From the NCBI GenBank assembly GCA_023251275.1, contig JAHEZC010000053.1, positions 1 to 9,589 on the forward strand: 9,589 bases of DNA, in the 5' to 3' direction. Within the stretch, counting starts at the first letter, position 1. Every line of letters begins with the position of its first letter. Under the pieces are notes generated by a model that did no database searches, was not told the origin of the DNA, and saw only the letters and a list, made by a program, of their open reading frames with translations. This document shows positions 1 through 6,892 of this stretch, one piece after another. The stretch comes from Parafilimonas sp. GTDB lineage: Bacteria; Bacteroidota; Bacteroidia; Chitinophagales; Chitinophagaceae. The position numbers and the translations under genes were made by a program.

Positions 1-831
1 TCCTTTTTCTTCCGCTAATTTTTTTGCCAGCGGAGATGCAATAATTCTTCCTTCATTAACTATCTGCTTCGCTGCTGCAGCATCATTTGCAGAAACGACC
101 GGATCAGGAGGAATTGCTGTTCCTTCATTGCCTCCTTTTACTGAAGAGGAAGCAACTGCTGAGACAATCGCACTTATATCCAATCCTTCTTTGCCGATTA
201 TACATAACAGGTCATTTACAGCGATTTTCTCTCCTGCCCTGGCTCCCTGGTATAATAATTTCCCTTCTTTGTAACTTTCCAATTCCATGGTGGCTTTATC
301 GGTTTCAATTTCTGCCAGCACTTCTCCTTTCTTCACATCATCGCCTAAATTTTTTAACCAGGAAACAACAACACCTTCCGTCATAGTATCGCTTAAACGG
401 GGCATCAGTACCACTTCTTCCAGTGATGAAATATCTGCCTGGGAAGATTCCTTTTTCAAATCTTTTGTTGCTGTATGAGATGAAATTTCGCTGATTGGGG
501 TTTGCACATCATTGGCTTTGGGTTGTTGATTGCTTTCTGCCGGCTTATTATTATTTCCGGAATATTGAGCTACCAAAGCATTTACATCTTCCCCAGGCTT
601 TCCAATAATAGCAAGCAGATCATTCACCTGCAGTTTATCCCCATTTTGCCCGCCTGTATGCAGAAGTATGCCTTCCTGGTAACTCTCCAGTTCCATGGTA
701 GCCTTATCAGTTTCGATTTCTGCCAGCAAATCACCCTTCTTTACACCATCCCCGACATTTTTATGCCATGCAGCAATCACTCCTTCGGTCATCGTATCAC
801 TTAAACGCGGCATTAAAATCACTTCAGCCAT
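1..831 (-). CDS. pdhC: Pyruvate dehydrogenase complex E2, dihydrolipoamide acetyltransferase (N-terminal part, cut by window edge)
   Basis: E2 transfers the acetyl group from E1-bound hydroxyethyl-TPP through lipoyl-lysine to CoA in the cytoplasmic pyruvate dehydrogenase core. The 277 visible residues start at an ATG (831-829) with MAEVILMPRLSDTMTEG. Two lipoyl domains are seen, about residues 1-80 and 140-215, each with the motif ETDKATMELESY; the lipoylated lysines are K43 and K179, 136 residues apart. They are near duplicates at protein and DNA level, a tandem duplication within the gene. Each is followed by a flexible linker rich in S, A, N and P. The last residues (ASPLAKKLAEEKG) begin the peripheral subunit-binding domain that docks E1/E3; the catalytic domain lies beyond position 1. 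The 2-oxoglutarate dehydrogenase E2 is less likely because it usually has one lipoyl domain and a different lipoyl motif. A 249-base gap holding heptad tracts precedes it, so it probably has its own promoter, though I find no TAnnTTTG match there. Confidence 0.93.
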   Translation of the reverse strand, partial: MAEVILMPRLSDTMTEGVIAAWHKNVGDGVKKGDLLAEIETDKATMELESYQEGILLHTGGQNGDKLQVNDLLAIIGKPGEDVNALVAQYSGNNNKPAESNQQPKANDVQTPISEISSHTATKDLKKESSQADISSLEEVVLMPRLSDTMTEGVVVSWLKNLGDDVKKGEVLAEIETDKATMELESYKEGKLLYQGARAGEKIAVNDLLCIIGKEGLDISAIVSAVASSSVKGGNEGTAIPPDPVVSANDAAAAKQIVNEGRIIASPLAKKLAEEKG

Positions 832-836
832 AAATC

Positions 837-871
837 AATTTCGAATTATAAATTAATAATTACGATTTCAA
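837..871. repeat. Degenerate 7-bp tandem repeat, unit AATTAYR
   Basis: Five contiguous heptads can be laid out: AATTTCG (837-843), AATTATA (844-850), AATTAAT (851-857), AATTACG (858-864), ATTTCAA (865-871). The tract begins five bases upstream of the E2 start codon, so it occupies the expected 5' leader of that gene. The phase is continuous but the copies are diverged, so it may be overlooked by exact-repeat searches. Confidence 0.6.
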
Positions 872-928
872 CATATCAGCACCAATCAAGATGCTTTTAA
901 TAATGAGCCGTGAAATTACAGCAAAATG

Positions 929-957
929 ACTAATTCATCACATTACACTTAATTAGT
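929..957. terminator. Weak AT-rich inverted repeat between the propeller gene and E2
   Basis: ACTAATT (929-935) and AATTAGT (951-957) form a 7-bp stem with a 15-base loop, about 125 bases downstream of the 1081-2097 gene in its reading direction. There is no GC-rich stem and no clear T run, so a terminator role is only a possibility. Confidence 0.2.
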
Positions 958-1039
958 TTCAACCAGGGAGCTATTTACAGGTTTATTTTGCCCTCATGCA
1001 AATAAAAATCAGATGGATATTTAACTCTACAAAAAGACG

Positions 1040-1080
1040 AAAAATTATTAATTGTGAGTAGTGAGCGGGAATGGTGAGTG
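1040..1080. repeat. Degenerate 7-bp tandem repeat, unit GTGAGTR (ACTCACC on the minus strand)
   Basis: Heptads read AAAAATT (1040-1046), ATTAATT (1047-1053), GTGAGTA (1054-1060), GTGAGCG (1061-1067), GGAATGG (1068-1074), then TGAGTG. The tract abuts the stop codon of the 1081-2097 gene (TAA at 1083-1081). The unit is the same as that of the much cleaner tract inside the deacetylase gene at 8310-8372, about 7.2 kb away. Confidence 0.6.
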
Positions 1081-2097
1081 TTATCTTGCAGGCTCGAGTT
1101 TTGCGATCTTTCCATCTGCTCCTGCAAGAAAAACAGTATCGCCTTTTTTTGCTTTCTGGCATACATGAAAGCTTTGATTGGAGATGAGTTTCCAGTTCAT
1201 CCCGCTGTCATTGGAAATATCCACACCACTTGTGCCGCAGGTAATGAGTTTATCTTCTGTAATATAAGCCACACAACTGCGATAGCCGTGGGGCGGGGTT
1301 TCAGGCATTATAAAATTAGGCATGCTGTCTTTTTGAAAGCGGATGATAACACAATTATTTTGTGAAATAGTATCATTCTTAAAATCGCCGCCAACAATTA
1401 CTGCAGTCTTATTAGTATAAATACTGATAGAATTTGCACCTTGCGATTCCGAGCCTTGTAGAATATCCAGTTCAAAAGGTTTACCAGTAATTATCACTCT
1501 TGATTTTTTCCCACCTGTTACAAAAATTGGAAATGAAACATCTCCGTGTTTGACAATTTTAATATTTGAACCACTTGCAGCAAAAAAAGCTTCGCCTTCA
1601 AAAAGTGAAACTTTCATAAATTTATTAGCGTACCATGTTTCTCCATCATCAATTGTCGTAGCAAAAAACGCAGTACCATTAATAGGGTCACCAATTACTG
1701 CACCTACACCATCAAAATCCATTGCATCTAAAAACATTCCTTTGGTAGTATCTTCAAAAACTTTATACCAGCTTTGTCCGCCGTCTTTTGTTTTTAAAAT
1801 AATTGCAGGCTCTGCTATTGCCATTATCAATGCAGCGTTCTCATCAAATGCTTCTATATCACGGAAGTCACGCAGCTCATAGCCTTTCACTGTGAGCCAT
1901 TCAAAAGTTTTCCCTCCATTTGTTGAACGTACAACTGCACCATTACTCCCGCTTGCCCAGATCACGTTATCATTTACTATACTCAATCCGCGCAGAGAAG
2001 TTTTGTGACCACTGTCAAGAATAGTAATATAATCCTGAGCATTACTCAGATGACAGCATAAAAGAAAATATATCAGTACGACAATTAATCTTGGCAT
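1081..2097 (-). CDS. Secreted BNR / Ycf48-like beta-propeller protein
   Basis: The 338-residue protein begins with a Sec-type signal peptide (residues 1-20, hydrophobic VVLIYFLLCC core, likely cleavage after SNA before Q21), so it should be exported. The mature part carries recurring propeller-blade signatures: WASGSNGAVVRSTNGGKTFEW (about 47-67), ILKTKDGGQSW (about 100-110), TIDDGETW (about 128-135) and DISNDSGMNW near the C-terminus. These Asp-box/BNR-like repeats (S/T-x-D/N-x-G-x-x-W) are typical of the Ycf48/HCF136-like and sialidase-like superfamilies. In Bacteroidota such proteins are common and mostly of unknown role; a photosystem role is excluded by the host type. It ends KIAKLEPAR with no type IX sorting domain. 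It lies 129 bases downstream of the cysteine-cluster gene on the same strand; that spacer consists almost wholly of heptad repeats. No enzyme activity can be assigned. Confidence 0.8.
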   Translation of the reverse strand: MPRLIVVLIYFLLCCHLSNAQDYITILDSGHKTSLRGLSIVNDNVIWASGSNGAVVRSTNGGKTFEWLTVKGYELRDFRDIEAFDENAALIMAIAEPAIILKTKDGGQSWYKVFEDTTKGMFLDAMDFDGVGAVIGDPINGTAFFATTIDDGETWYANKFMKVSLFEGEAFFAASGSNIKIVKHGDVSFPIFVTGGKKSRVIITGKPFELDILQGSESQGANSISIYTNKTAVIVGGDFKNDTISQNNCVIIRFQKDSMPNFIMPETPPHGYRSCVAYITEDKLITCGTSGVDISNDSGMNWKLISNQSFHVCQKAKKGDTVFLAGADGKIAKLEPAR

Positions 2098-2116
2098 GAA
2101 ATGATTTCAGAAGATA

Positions 2117-2246
2117 AATGTAGAATGTAAAATATAAAACACAAAATGCAAAACCTGAAACAGATGAACTTTTGGAACTTTGTGAACATGTGAACTACCC
2201 AAACCCGTGAACAGCAACTTTGAACTTTAAACCTTAAACCTTAAAC
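2117..2246. repeat. Long degenerate 7-bp tandem repeat filling an intergenic spacer
   Basis: From 2117 to 2158 six heptads run in phase: AATGTAG, AATGTAA, AATATAA, AACACAA, AATGCAA, AACCTGA. A looser section (2159-2218) has GAAC or GTGAAC every 7-9 bases. It ends with four clean units: TTTGAAC (2219-2225), TTTAAAC (2226-2232), CTTAAAC (2233-2239), CTTAAAC (2240-2246). The tract covers nearly all of the spacer between the 1081-2097 and 2227-2733 genes and runs into the latter, supplying its last codons (RLRFKV) and its stop. Confidence 0.72.
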
Positions 2247-2733
2247 GTTTCTTCAACGCTTCAAACACATTAAAAACAATCGGGCATCTTCCATAATTAT
2301 CAATCACGCTGAATAAACGGGAGGTGAAGCCTGGCTTATGCAAATGAGGAAATTCTCTGCAATCATTTGGCCTTGCTTCATAAACTGTGCATTTATTTTC
2401 ATCGAGAAAATGACAGGGGATTTTGTTGAATATATTTGTTTGGTCTTCGGCAGACTTTTCTACAAATTTTTTTTCAAAATCTTCTTTGGTGATCCCAAGA
2501 TGCTTTGAAAGCCTTGTCGTGTCAGCCTTTTCAAGCGTGATCATTAAACTGCGGCAACAATTGCCGCATTGAGTGCAATCAATCTGCGCAGAGATATCTT
2601 CATTCAGGCGATGAACTATAGCATCAACTTTTTTATCATCTTTCCCTTTTAAAAAACTCCGGAAGTCATAATTCTCTTCCTCCCTTTCCGTAGCAAGATT
2701 TGCAATTAAAGTAAGATCACGGATAATATTCAT
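2227..2733 (-). CDS. YkgJ-family cysteine cluster (putative zinc/iron-chelating) protein
   Basis: The 168-residue protein carries the family hallmark CTQCGNCC (C53, C56, C59, C60), followed by C107 (KIPCHFL), C115 (ENKCTVYEARP), C125 (NDCREFPH) and C150 (YGRCPIV). Eight cysteines in this order match the UPF0153/YkgJ family, thought to bind a metal or Fe-S cluster; the physiological role is unknown. It looks cytoplasmic, with no signal peptide or membrane segment. The ATG at 2733 is the natural start. The last six residues (RLRFKV) and the TAA stop (2229-2227) are written by a GTTTAAG-type heptad repeat that continues into the spacer, so the original C-terminus may have been replaced or trimmed. 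The gene sits 89 bases downstream of the transglutaminase-like gene and could share its transcript; I see no convincing promoter in that gap. Confidence 0.88.
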   Translation of the reverse strand: MNIIRDLTLIANLATEREEENYDFRSFLKGKDDKKVDAIVHRLNEDISAQIDCTQCGNCCRSLMITLEKADTTRLSKHLGITKEDFEKKFVEKSAEDQTNIFNKIPCHFLDENKCTVYEARPNDCREFPHLHKPGFTSRLFSVIDNYGRCPIVFNVFEALKKRLRFKV

Positions 2734-2822
2734 AGCAGCAACAAAGGATACTTAAAAATATCAGATAATTGTAAAACAAAATTAAACAAGGTTTAAACAA
2801 GCCAGCCTGAAACCAAAGTTTA

Positions 2823-3737
2823 TCAAAGCTCTATCACCAGCCTTACTTTATCATTCATATATGGACCACCTGGATAGTCTGCAGTATAATCGAGATTGAT
2901 CCAGTAGTCGCCATTGTTTTCATGATAGTAAATTCTGTGTATGTCATAATCCTGGAAAAGTTGAATGATAGCCTGTTGTAATACATCGAATTTTTTTTTG
3001 TTTCCCACATACATTTCAGGATACATGTGCCCATCCACAATCACTATTCTGCATCTTGCACCGATGCTCATCATACAGCTTGCCATCAAAATACTGTGGT
3101 CGTCACAATCGCCTCCCAACCCATTCAAAATAGTTTCTCTTGGTGTGGCATAATATTCATCTTTCTGTGCATCAGGCACATATTTGAAATTCACATTGAC
3201 GTATTTGAATAATGAAAAATAACGTGTGAGCAGGCCATATTTTATTTCATATTCTTTAAAATACTGCAGGGAATGCTCTACAGAGAAATTACGAACGACA
3301 CTGTCCTGGAATTGCACTTTTTCTTTTACAAGCCTTGTTGTTTTGCCATATACATTTTCAAACAAATGAGGATTAAGGCTGAGTGCATCCGCTTCTTTTT
3401 GCTCACGTACTGTCCAGGTTTGTTTCACCAATGATTTATAATCGTTGAATACATTATTAAATGTGTACCGGTCGCGGAACTGGTTAAACAGGAGCAATGC
3501 AAACAATACAATAAAGACGGCAAAAACCATCGGCTTTATCAGCCAGGTTAAAAGACGCACAAAAATGATAGATACAATGATGGCAAGAATTAAATCAATA
3601 TTCCACTCACCGAGCATTACGGGTTGAATAAACCTGCATATAAAAGGCGCCAACGGTATAATGATGAGAATACCCGTTATCTGCGTAAGAATTTCCCTGG
3701 TAGTTCTGTAGTGTTTTCCTGCGTGTGAAACTGCCAT
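2823..3737 (-). CDS. Membrane-anchored transglutaminase-like protein
   Basis: The 304-residue protein has three hydrophobic segments (about residues 17-37, 47-67 and 69-85), then a soluble domain. That domain has the papain-like transglutaminase pattern: GLGGDCDDHSILMAS with nucleophile C211, VDGHMYPEMYV with H237, and WINLDYT with D283. An intact Cys-His-Asp triad suggests an active peptidase, amidase or cross-linking enzyme rather than a dead homologue; the substrate is not predictable. Positive charges at the N-terminus and between segments 2 and 3 suggest N-inside topology, which puts the catalytic domain outside the inner membrane, where it could act on envelope protein or peptide substrates. 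The ATG at 3737 starts MAVSHAGKHYRTTR. It is the first gene of a minus-strand series and is transcribed away from parE. The family is typically described only as transglutaminase-domain protein. Confidence 0.85.
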   Translation of the reverse strand: MAVSHAGKHYRTTREILTQITGILIIIPLAPFICRFIQPVMLGEWNIDLILAIIVSIIFVRLLTWLIKPMVFAVFIVLFALLLFNQFRDRYTFNNVFNDYKSLVKQTWTVREQKEADALSLNPHLFENVYGKTTRLVKEKVQFQDSVVRNFSVEHSLQYFKEYEIKYGLLTRYFSLFKYVNVNFKYVPDAQKDEYYATPRETILNGLGGDCDDHSILMASCMMSIGARCRIVIVDGHMYPEMYVGNKKKFDVLQQAIIQLFQDYDIHRIYYHENNGDYWINLDYTADYPGGPYMNDKVRLVIEL

Positions 3738-3800
3738 GGTCTAAAGCTATACAGCCTGTTTAGTTGCGATGCTTTCAGAATGTTAAATTATCAATAGCCG

Positions 3801-3808
3801 CAAAATTA
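3801..3808 (-). promoter_or_regulatory. Candidate Bacteroidota -7 element for the transglutaminase-like gene
   Basis: The minus strand reads TAATTTTG, a match to the Bacteroidota -7 consensus TAnnTTTG, 63 bases upstream of the start codon at 3737. A TTG (3834-3832) lies 23 bases upstream, slightly farther than the usual 19-21. Position and strand fit; the sequence match alone is weak evidence in AT-rich DNA. Confidence 0.35.
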
Positions 3809-3858
3809 CACAGAAGAAGTTTTATCCACATCAACAACAGTTTTGTAGAAAAGAAAAC

Positions 3859-3890
3859 TTGATATAAGGCAATTTTCATGGTTAAATTTG
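3859..3890 (+). promoter_or_regulatory. Candidate Bacteroidota promoter for parE
   Basis: TTG at 3859-3861 and TAAATTTG at 3883-3890 are separated by 21 bases, matching the Bacteroidota TTTG / TAnnTTTG promoter architecture. Transcription would start near 3896, giving a leader of about 100 bases. That leader contains a direct repeat TGGCGGAT (3901-3908 and 3930-3937) and the TGAC-type tract at 3943-3992. Confidence 0.5.
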
Positions 3891-3942
3891 CAGGTTGATT
3901 TGGCGGATGGCAAATGCTTAAATTCCTGGTGGCGGATCTTCA

Positions 3943-3992
3943 TGACCGGTGACCACTGATTTAATGAATTCCTGACTTAAATGACTTAATGA
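3943..3992. repeat. Degenerate TGA(C)-type short-period repeat in the parE leader
   Basis: TGA trinucleotides begin at 3943, 3950, 3957, 3965, 3973, 3982 and 3990, at spacings 7, 7, 8, 8, 9 and 8; the last three are in the context TGACTTA / TGACTTAA. The tract ends seven bases before the parE start codon (3999), so it takes up the site where ribosomes must load. It is less regular than the other heptad tracts of the window. Confidence 0.5.
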
Positions 3993-3998
3993 CTTTTT

Positions 3999-5900
3999 AT
4001 GGCCGAAGTAAAAGATAAACTGTTATTTGAATACAACGAAGAAAGTATAAAAAGTCTTGACTGGCGAGAGCATATCCGTTTGCGTCCGGGGATGTACATT
4101 GGTAAGCTTGGTGATGGATCTTCACCTGACGATGGTATTTATGTGTTGCTCAAGGAAGTGATTGATAACTGCATTGATGAACACACCATGGGTCACGGAA
4201 GGCATGTTGATATTACTATAAAAGGCAATACTGTTACTGTGCGTGATTATGGGCGCGGCATTCCGTTGGGTAAAGTCGTTGATGTAGTGAGCAAAATAAA
4301 TACCGGCGCAAAATATGACAGCAGGGTCTTTCAGAAAAGTGTGGGATTAAATGGAGTTGGTTCAAAAGCTGTAAATGCACTGAGTAATTACTTTAAAGTG
4401 GAAAGCTTTCGTGAAGGCAAGGTAAAGGCAGCAGAATTTGAACACGGCCTGCTGATCAAAGAATATAAAGAAGCAAAAACGGATGAAGGGAATGGTACAC
4501 TCATCACGTTCATTCCTGATGAAGCTTTCTTCCGCAATTTTCATTTCAGGCACGACTATCTCGAGAATCAGTTATGGAATTATTGTTACCTCAATGCAGG
4601 GCTTGTCATTAACCTCAACAACAAGAGATTTGTCAGCAAAAATGGATTGCTTGACCTGCTGCAACGCAAGACGAATGAAGATGAAATTCGTTACCCCATC
4701 ATTCACCTGAAGGGAGTAGATATTGAAGTGGCTCTTACACATAACAATGATTATGGGGAAGAAATTTTTTCTTTTGTAAATGGCCAATACACCACGCAGG
4801 GCGGTACGCACCAGCAGGCATTCCGCGAAGCTTTTGTAAAAACCATCCGTGATTTCTATAAAAAAGATTATGATGCGGCAGATATACGCCAGAGTATTGC
4901 AGCGGCCATATCTGTGCGAATCCAGGAACCCGTATTCGAGAGCCAGACAAAAACCAAACTCGGCTCGCAGGCTGTATATGAAGGCGGGCCAAGCGTGAAA
5001 AATTTTATTGCAGATTTTTTTGCAAAGGAACTGGATAATTACCTGCACCGTAATCCCCAAACAGCGGAAGCGCTGAAGAAAAAAATTGAGCAGAGTGAAA
5101 AAGAGCGTAAAGAATTAAGCGGTATCAGGAAGCTTGCCAATGAAAGAGCAAAGAAAGCTAACCTCCATAATAAAAAACTCAGGGACTGCCGTTATCATTA
5201 TAATGATGAACCAACCGGAAAAGATAAAAATATCATTCTCGAAAAGCAGAAGGAAAGCACCATTTTTATCACGGAGGGAGACAGTGCCAGCGGCTCTATC
5301 ACCAAAGCAAGAAGCGTGGAAACACAGGCTGTATTCAGTTTGCGGGGCAAGCCATTGAACTCCTTCGGACTCACAAAGAAAGTAGTATATGAGAATGAAG
5401 AATTCAATTTGCTCCAGCACGCTTTGAACATTGAAGATGGACTGGAAGGCCTGCGTTATAATAAAATTGTGATTGCCACGGATGCAGACGTGGATGGCAT
5501 GCATATACGGTTGCTGCTGATGACATTCTTTCTGCAGTTTTTTCCTGACCTCGTTAAACAAAATCATGTATATATACTCGATACGCCATTATTCCGTGTA
5601 CGCAATAAACAGGAAACCATTTATTGTTATGATGAAACGGAAAAACAAAATGCTATTAAGAAATTGACAGGCAAACCTGAGATTACCCGCTTTAAAGGCT
5701 TAGGTGAAATATCACCTGAAGAGTTCGAGGCTTTCATAAGTGATGATGGCATAAAGCTACAGCCTGTAATACTCGAAGCAGGCGATCATATTCAAAACCT
5801 GCTGGGATATTATATGGGGAAGAATACGCAGGAAAGACAGGAATTTATTATTGAAAATTTGAAGGTGGAATTAGATCTGGCGGAAGAATTGGAAAATTAA
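3999..5900 (+). CDS. parE: DNA topoisomerase IV subunit B (ParE)
   Basis: Full-length (633 residues) type IIA topoisomerase B subunit, the ATP-driven gate of ParC2ParE2, which decatenates daughter chromosomes. The GHKL ATPase domain shows [11 protein letters not shown] (E53, N57), RDYGRGIP (D83, G85, G87) and [14 protein letters not shown] (116-129). The transducer has QTKTKLGS (326-333) with the switch lysine. The TOPRIM domain has [10 protein letters not shown] (E426, D428) and the metal-binding DADVDG (D495, D497, D499). RFKGLGE follows near the C-terminus. The opening '[24 protein letters not shown]' region, read in two parts, and [10 protein letters not shown] rather than LRGKILNVE favour ParE over GyrB. 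The ATG at 3999 follows the TGAC tract directly and no Shine-Dalgarno site is visible. In many Bacteroidota parC follows parE; here a convergent restriction-modification cassette lies next. Confidence 0.93.
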   Translation: MAEVKDKLLFEYNEESIKSLDWREHIRLRPGMYIGKLGDGSSPDDGIYVLLKEVIDNCIDEHTMGHGRHVDITIKGNTVTVRDYGRGIPLGKVVDVVSKINTGAKYDSRVFQKSVGLNGVGSKAVNALSNYFKVESFREGKVKAAEFEHGLLIKEYKEAKTDEGNGTLITFIPDEAFFRNFHFRHDYLENQLWNYCYLNAGLVINLNNKRFVSKNGLLDLLQRKTNEDEIRYPIIHLKGVDIEVALTHNNDYGEEIFSFVNGQYTTQGGTHQQAFREAFVKTIRDFYKKDYDAADIRQSIAAAISVRIQEPVFESQTKTKLGSQAVYEGGPSVKNFIADFFAKELDNYLHRNPQTAEALKKKIEQSEKERKELSGIRKLANERAKKANLHNKKLRDCRYHYNDEPTGKDKNIILEKQKESTIFITEGDSASGSITKARSVETQAVFSLRGKPLNSFGLTKKVVYENEEFNLLQHALNIEDGLEGLRYNKIVIATDADVDGMHIRLLLMTFFLQFFPDLVKQNHVYILDTPLFRVRNKQETIYCYDETEKQNAIKKLTGKPEITRFKGLGEISPEEFEAFISDDGIKLQPVILEAGDHIQNLLGYYMGKNTQERQEFIIENLKVELDLAEELEN

Positions 5901-5921
5901 AAGTATAAGCAGAAAAAATAA

Positions 5922-5940
5922 TTATATGAGTTTCATATAA
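5922..5940. terminator. Palindrome between convergent parE and nuclease genes
   Basis: TTATATGA (5922-5929), loop GTT, TCATATAA (5933-5940) is a perfect 8-bp inverted repeat, 22 bases after the parE stop and 62 bases beyond the stop of the convergent nuclease gene. Its placement suits a bidirectional terminator, but the stem is AT-rich and no long T run follows. A protein-binding palindrome is an alternative. Confidence 0.35.
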
Positions 5941-6002
5941 AGTACGATTGTCAAGAACTTGTATTACAGATTGGTTATCCTCATTGTTCCGCGAATAACG
6001 TA

Positions 6003-6788
6003 TCAGGTAAACTTCCAAATGTCTTCACAAAGAAGAAAGTCGAATGTTTTGATATGATCTTTCAAAATCAATTCTGCCATCATATTTGGACGAATGTAAC
6101 AATAATAAACACCGTCCAAGGGATTTAATTTAACTGTATATCCTTTAAAATGGCCCGGGAGAAATGTAGAATTAATACCATATTTATTTTCAGTTTTAGT
6201 ATTTTTTCTTTGTACATCATTCAAAATTATTGCGATATGAGGAACCGATGTTTCTGTAAGGCGACAATAAAGAAATTTATCAATAAATATTTTGTCAAGA
6301 CGGTCTTTGCTGGATGTTTTAATTGCTCCTAATAATTTTAATTCGGCATTAATTTTTACAATCAAATCATGTTGGTAACTCATTTTAAATATTTGCTCAC
6401 CATTAACCATTACCGGTATCTGAACTATCCCCGCATGGCATGCCACACCAACTTCACGGATAATAAGGCGAATAAAATGTTCAAATAAATTCCCGTTTAT
6501 CTTTCTTGCCTTATTCGATTTGCCGGGTGGCAGTGCATCCAATGCTGCACCGATAGATTGCTGAATCGTATACACAATTTCATTAATTGATCTGCGGTCT
6601 GCGATATTATCCTTTAAATCTTTTGCATTTTTCAGGGAAGCCTGAAATAAAAGTTTTTTCTTTTCAAAATTATCAGCAGTATAAAACAATTTAGAATTGA
6701 CGGGACGAGTAATTTGATAGCTCCCCCAGTTATCATACTGGGAAAATTGATAGTGGGTTTCATTTTGTGAAATGATTCTTGCCTGCAA
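6003..6788 (-). CDS. Putative type II restriction endonuclease, PD-(D/E)XK-like; natural start missing
   Basis: No name or recognition site can be assigned. The key region is YQHDLIVKINAELKLLGAI followed by KTSSKDR (D141, K157, K161, R163, numbered from the TTG at 6788). The K-[ST]-[ST]-x-K-D-R pattern resembles the active-site lysine and arginine of the EcoRII-type branch of PD-(D/E)XK nucleases; an upstream acidic helix, GNLFEHFIRLIIREVG (E103), also fits. Later GINSTFLPGHFKGYTVKLNP and DGVYYCYIRPNM look like conserved family blocks. The gene directly follows an adenine methyltransferase, as in a two-gene type II system. The only standard start is TTG at 6788, yet the frame stays open for 47 more codons with protein-like sequence (INLIDILDFATDKNRF, LDGYVEFCSNYLAYIEKN) and no ATG, GTG or TTG. 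A plausible ancestral start is at 6896-6894, now ATA, overlapping the methyltransferase stop as ATAA. It may be translated poorly or not at all. Confidence 0.68.
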   Translation of the reverse strand: MQARIISQNETHYQFSQYDNWGSYQITRPVNSKLFYTADNFEKKKLLFQASLKNAKDLKDNIADRRSINEIVYTIQQSIGAALDALPPGKSNKARKINGNLFEHFIRLIIREVGVACHAGIVQIPVMVNGEQIFKMSYQHDLIVKINAELKLLGAIKTSSKDRLDKIFIDKFLYCRLTETSVPHIAIILNDVQRKNTKTENKYGINSTFLPGHFKGYTVKLNPLDGVYYCYIRPNMMAELILKDHIKTFDFLLCEDIWKFT

Positions 6789-6892
6789 ATTTTTTTCGAT
6801 ATAAGCAAGATAGTTCGAACAAAATTCTACATATCCATCAAGAGTTCGAAAACGATTTTTGTCAGTAGCAAAATCTAGAATATCAATGAGGT

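Noticed and set aside
1550..1882. 110-codon plus-strand frame inside the propeller gene
   Set aside because: It is a shadow of the minus-strand gene, which has a signal peptide and propeller repeats.
4572..5060. 162-codon open frame antisense to parE (also 5115-5567)
   Set aside because: The parE frame has complete ATPase and TOPRIM motifs; the antisense translations show no recognisable domain.
5901..6002. tRNA or small RNA in the parE-nuclease gap
   Set aside because: No cloverleaf or conserved T-loop sequence; only a short AT-rich palindrome is seen.
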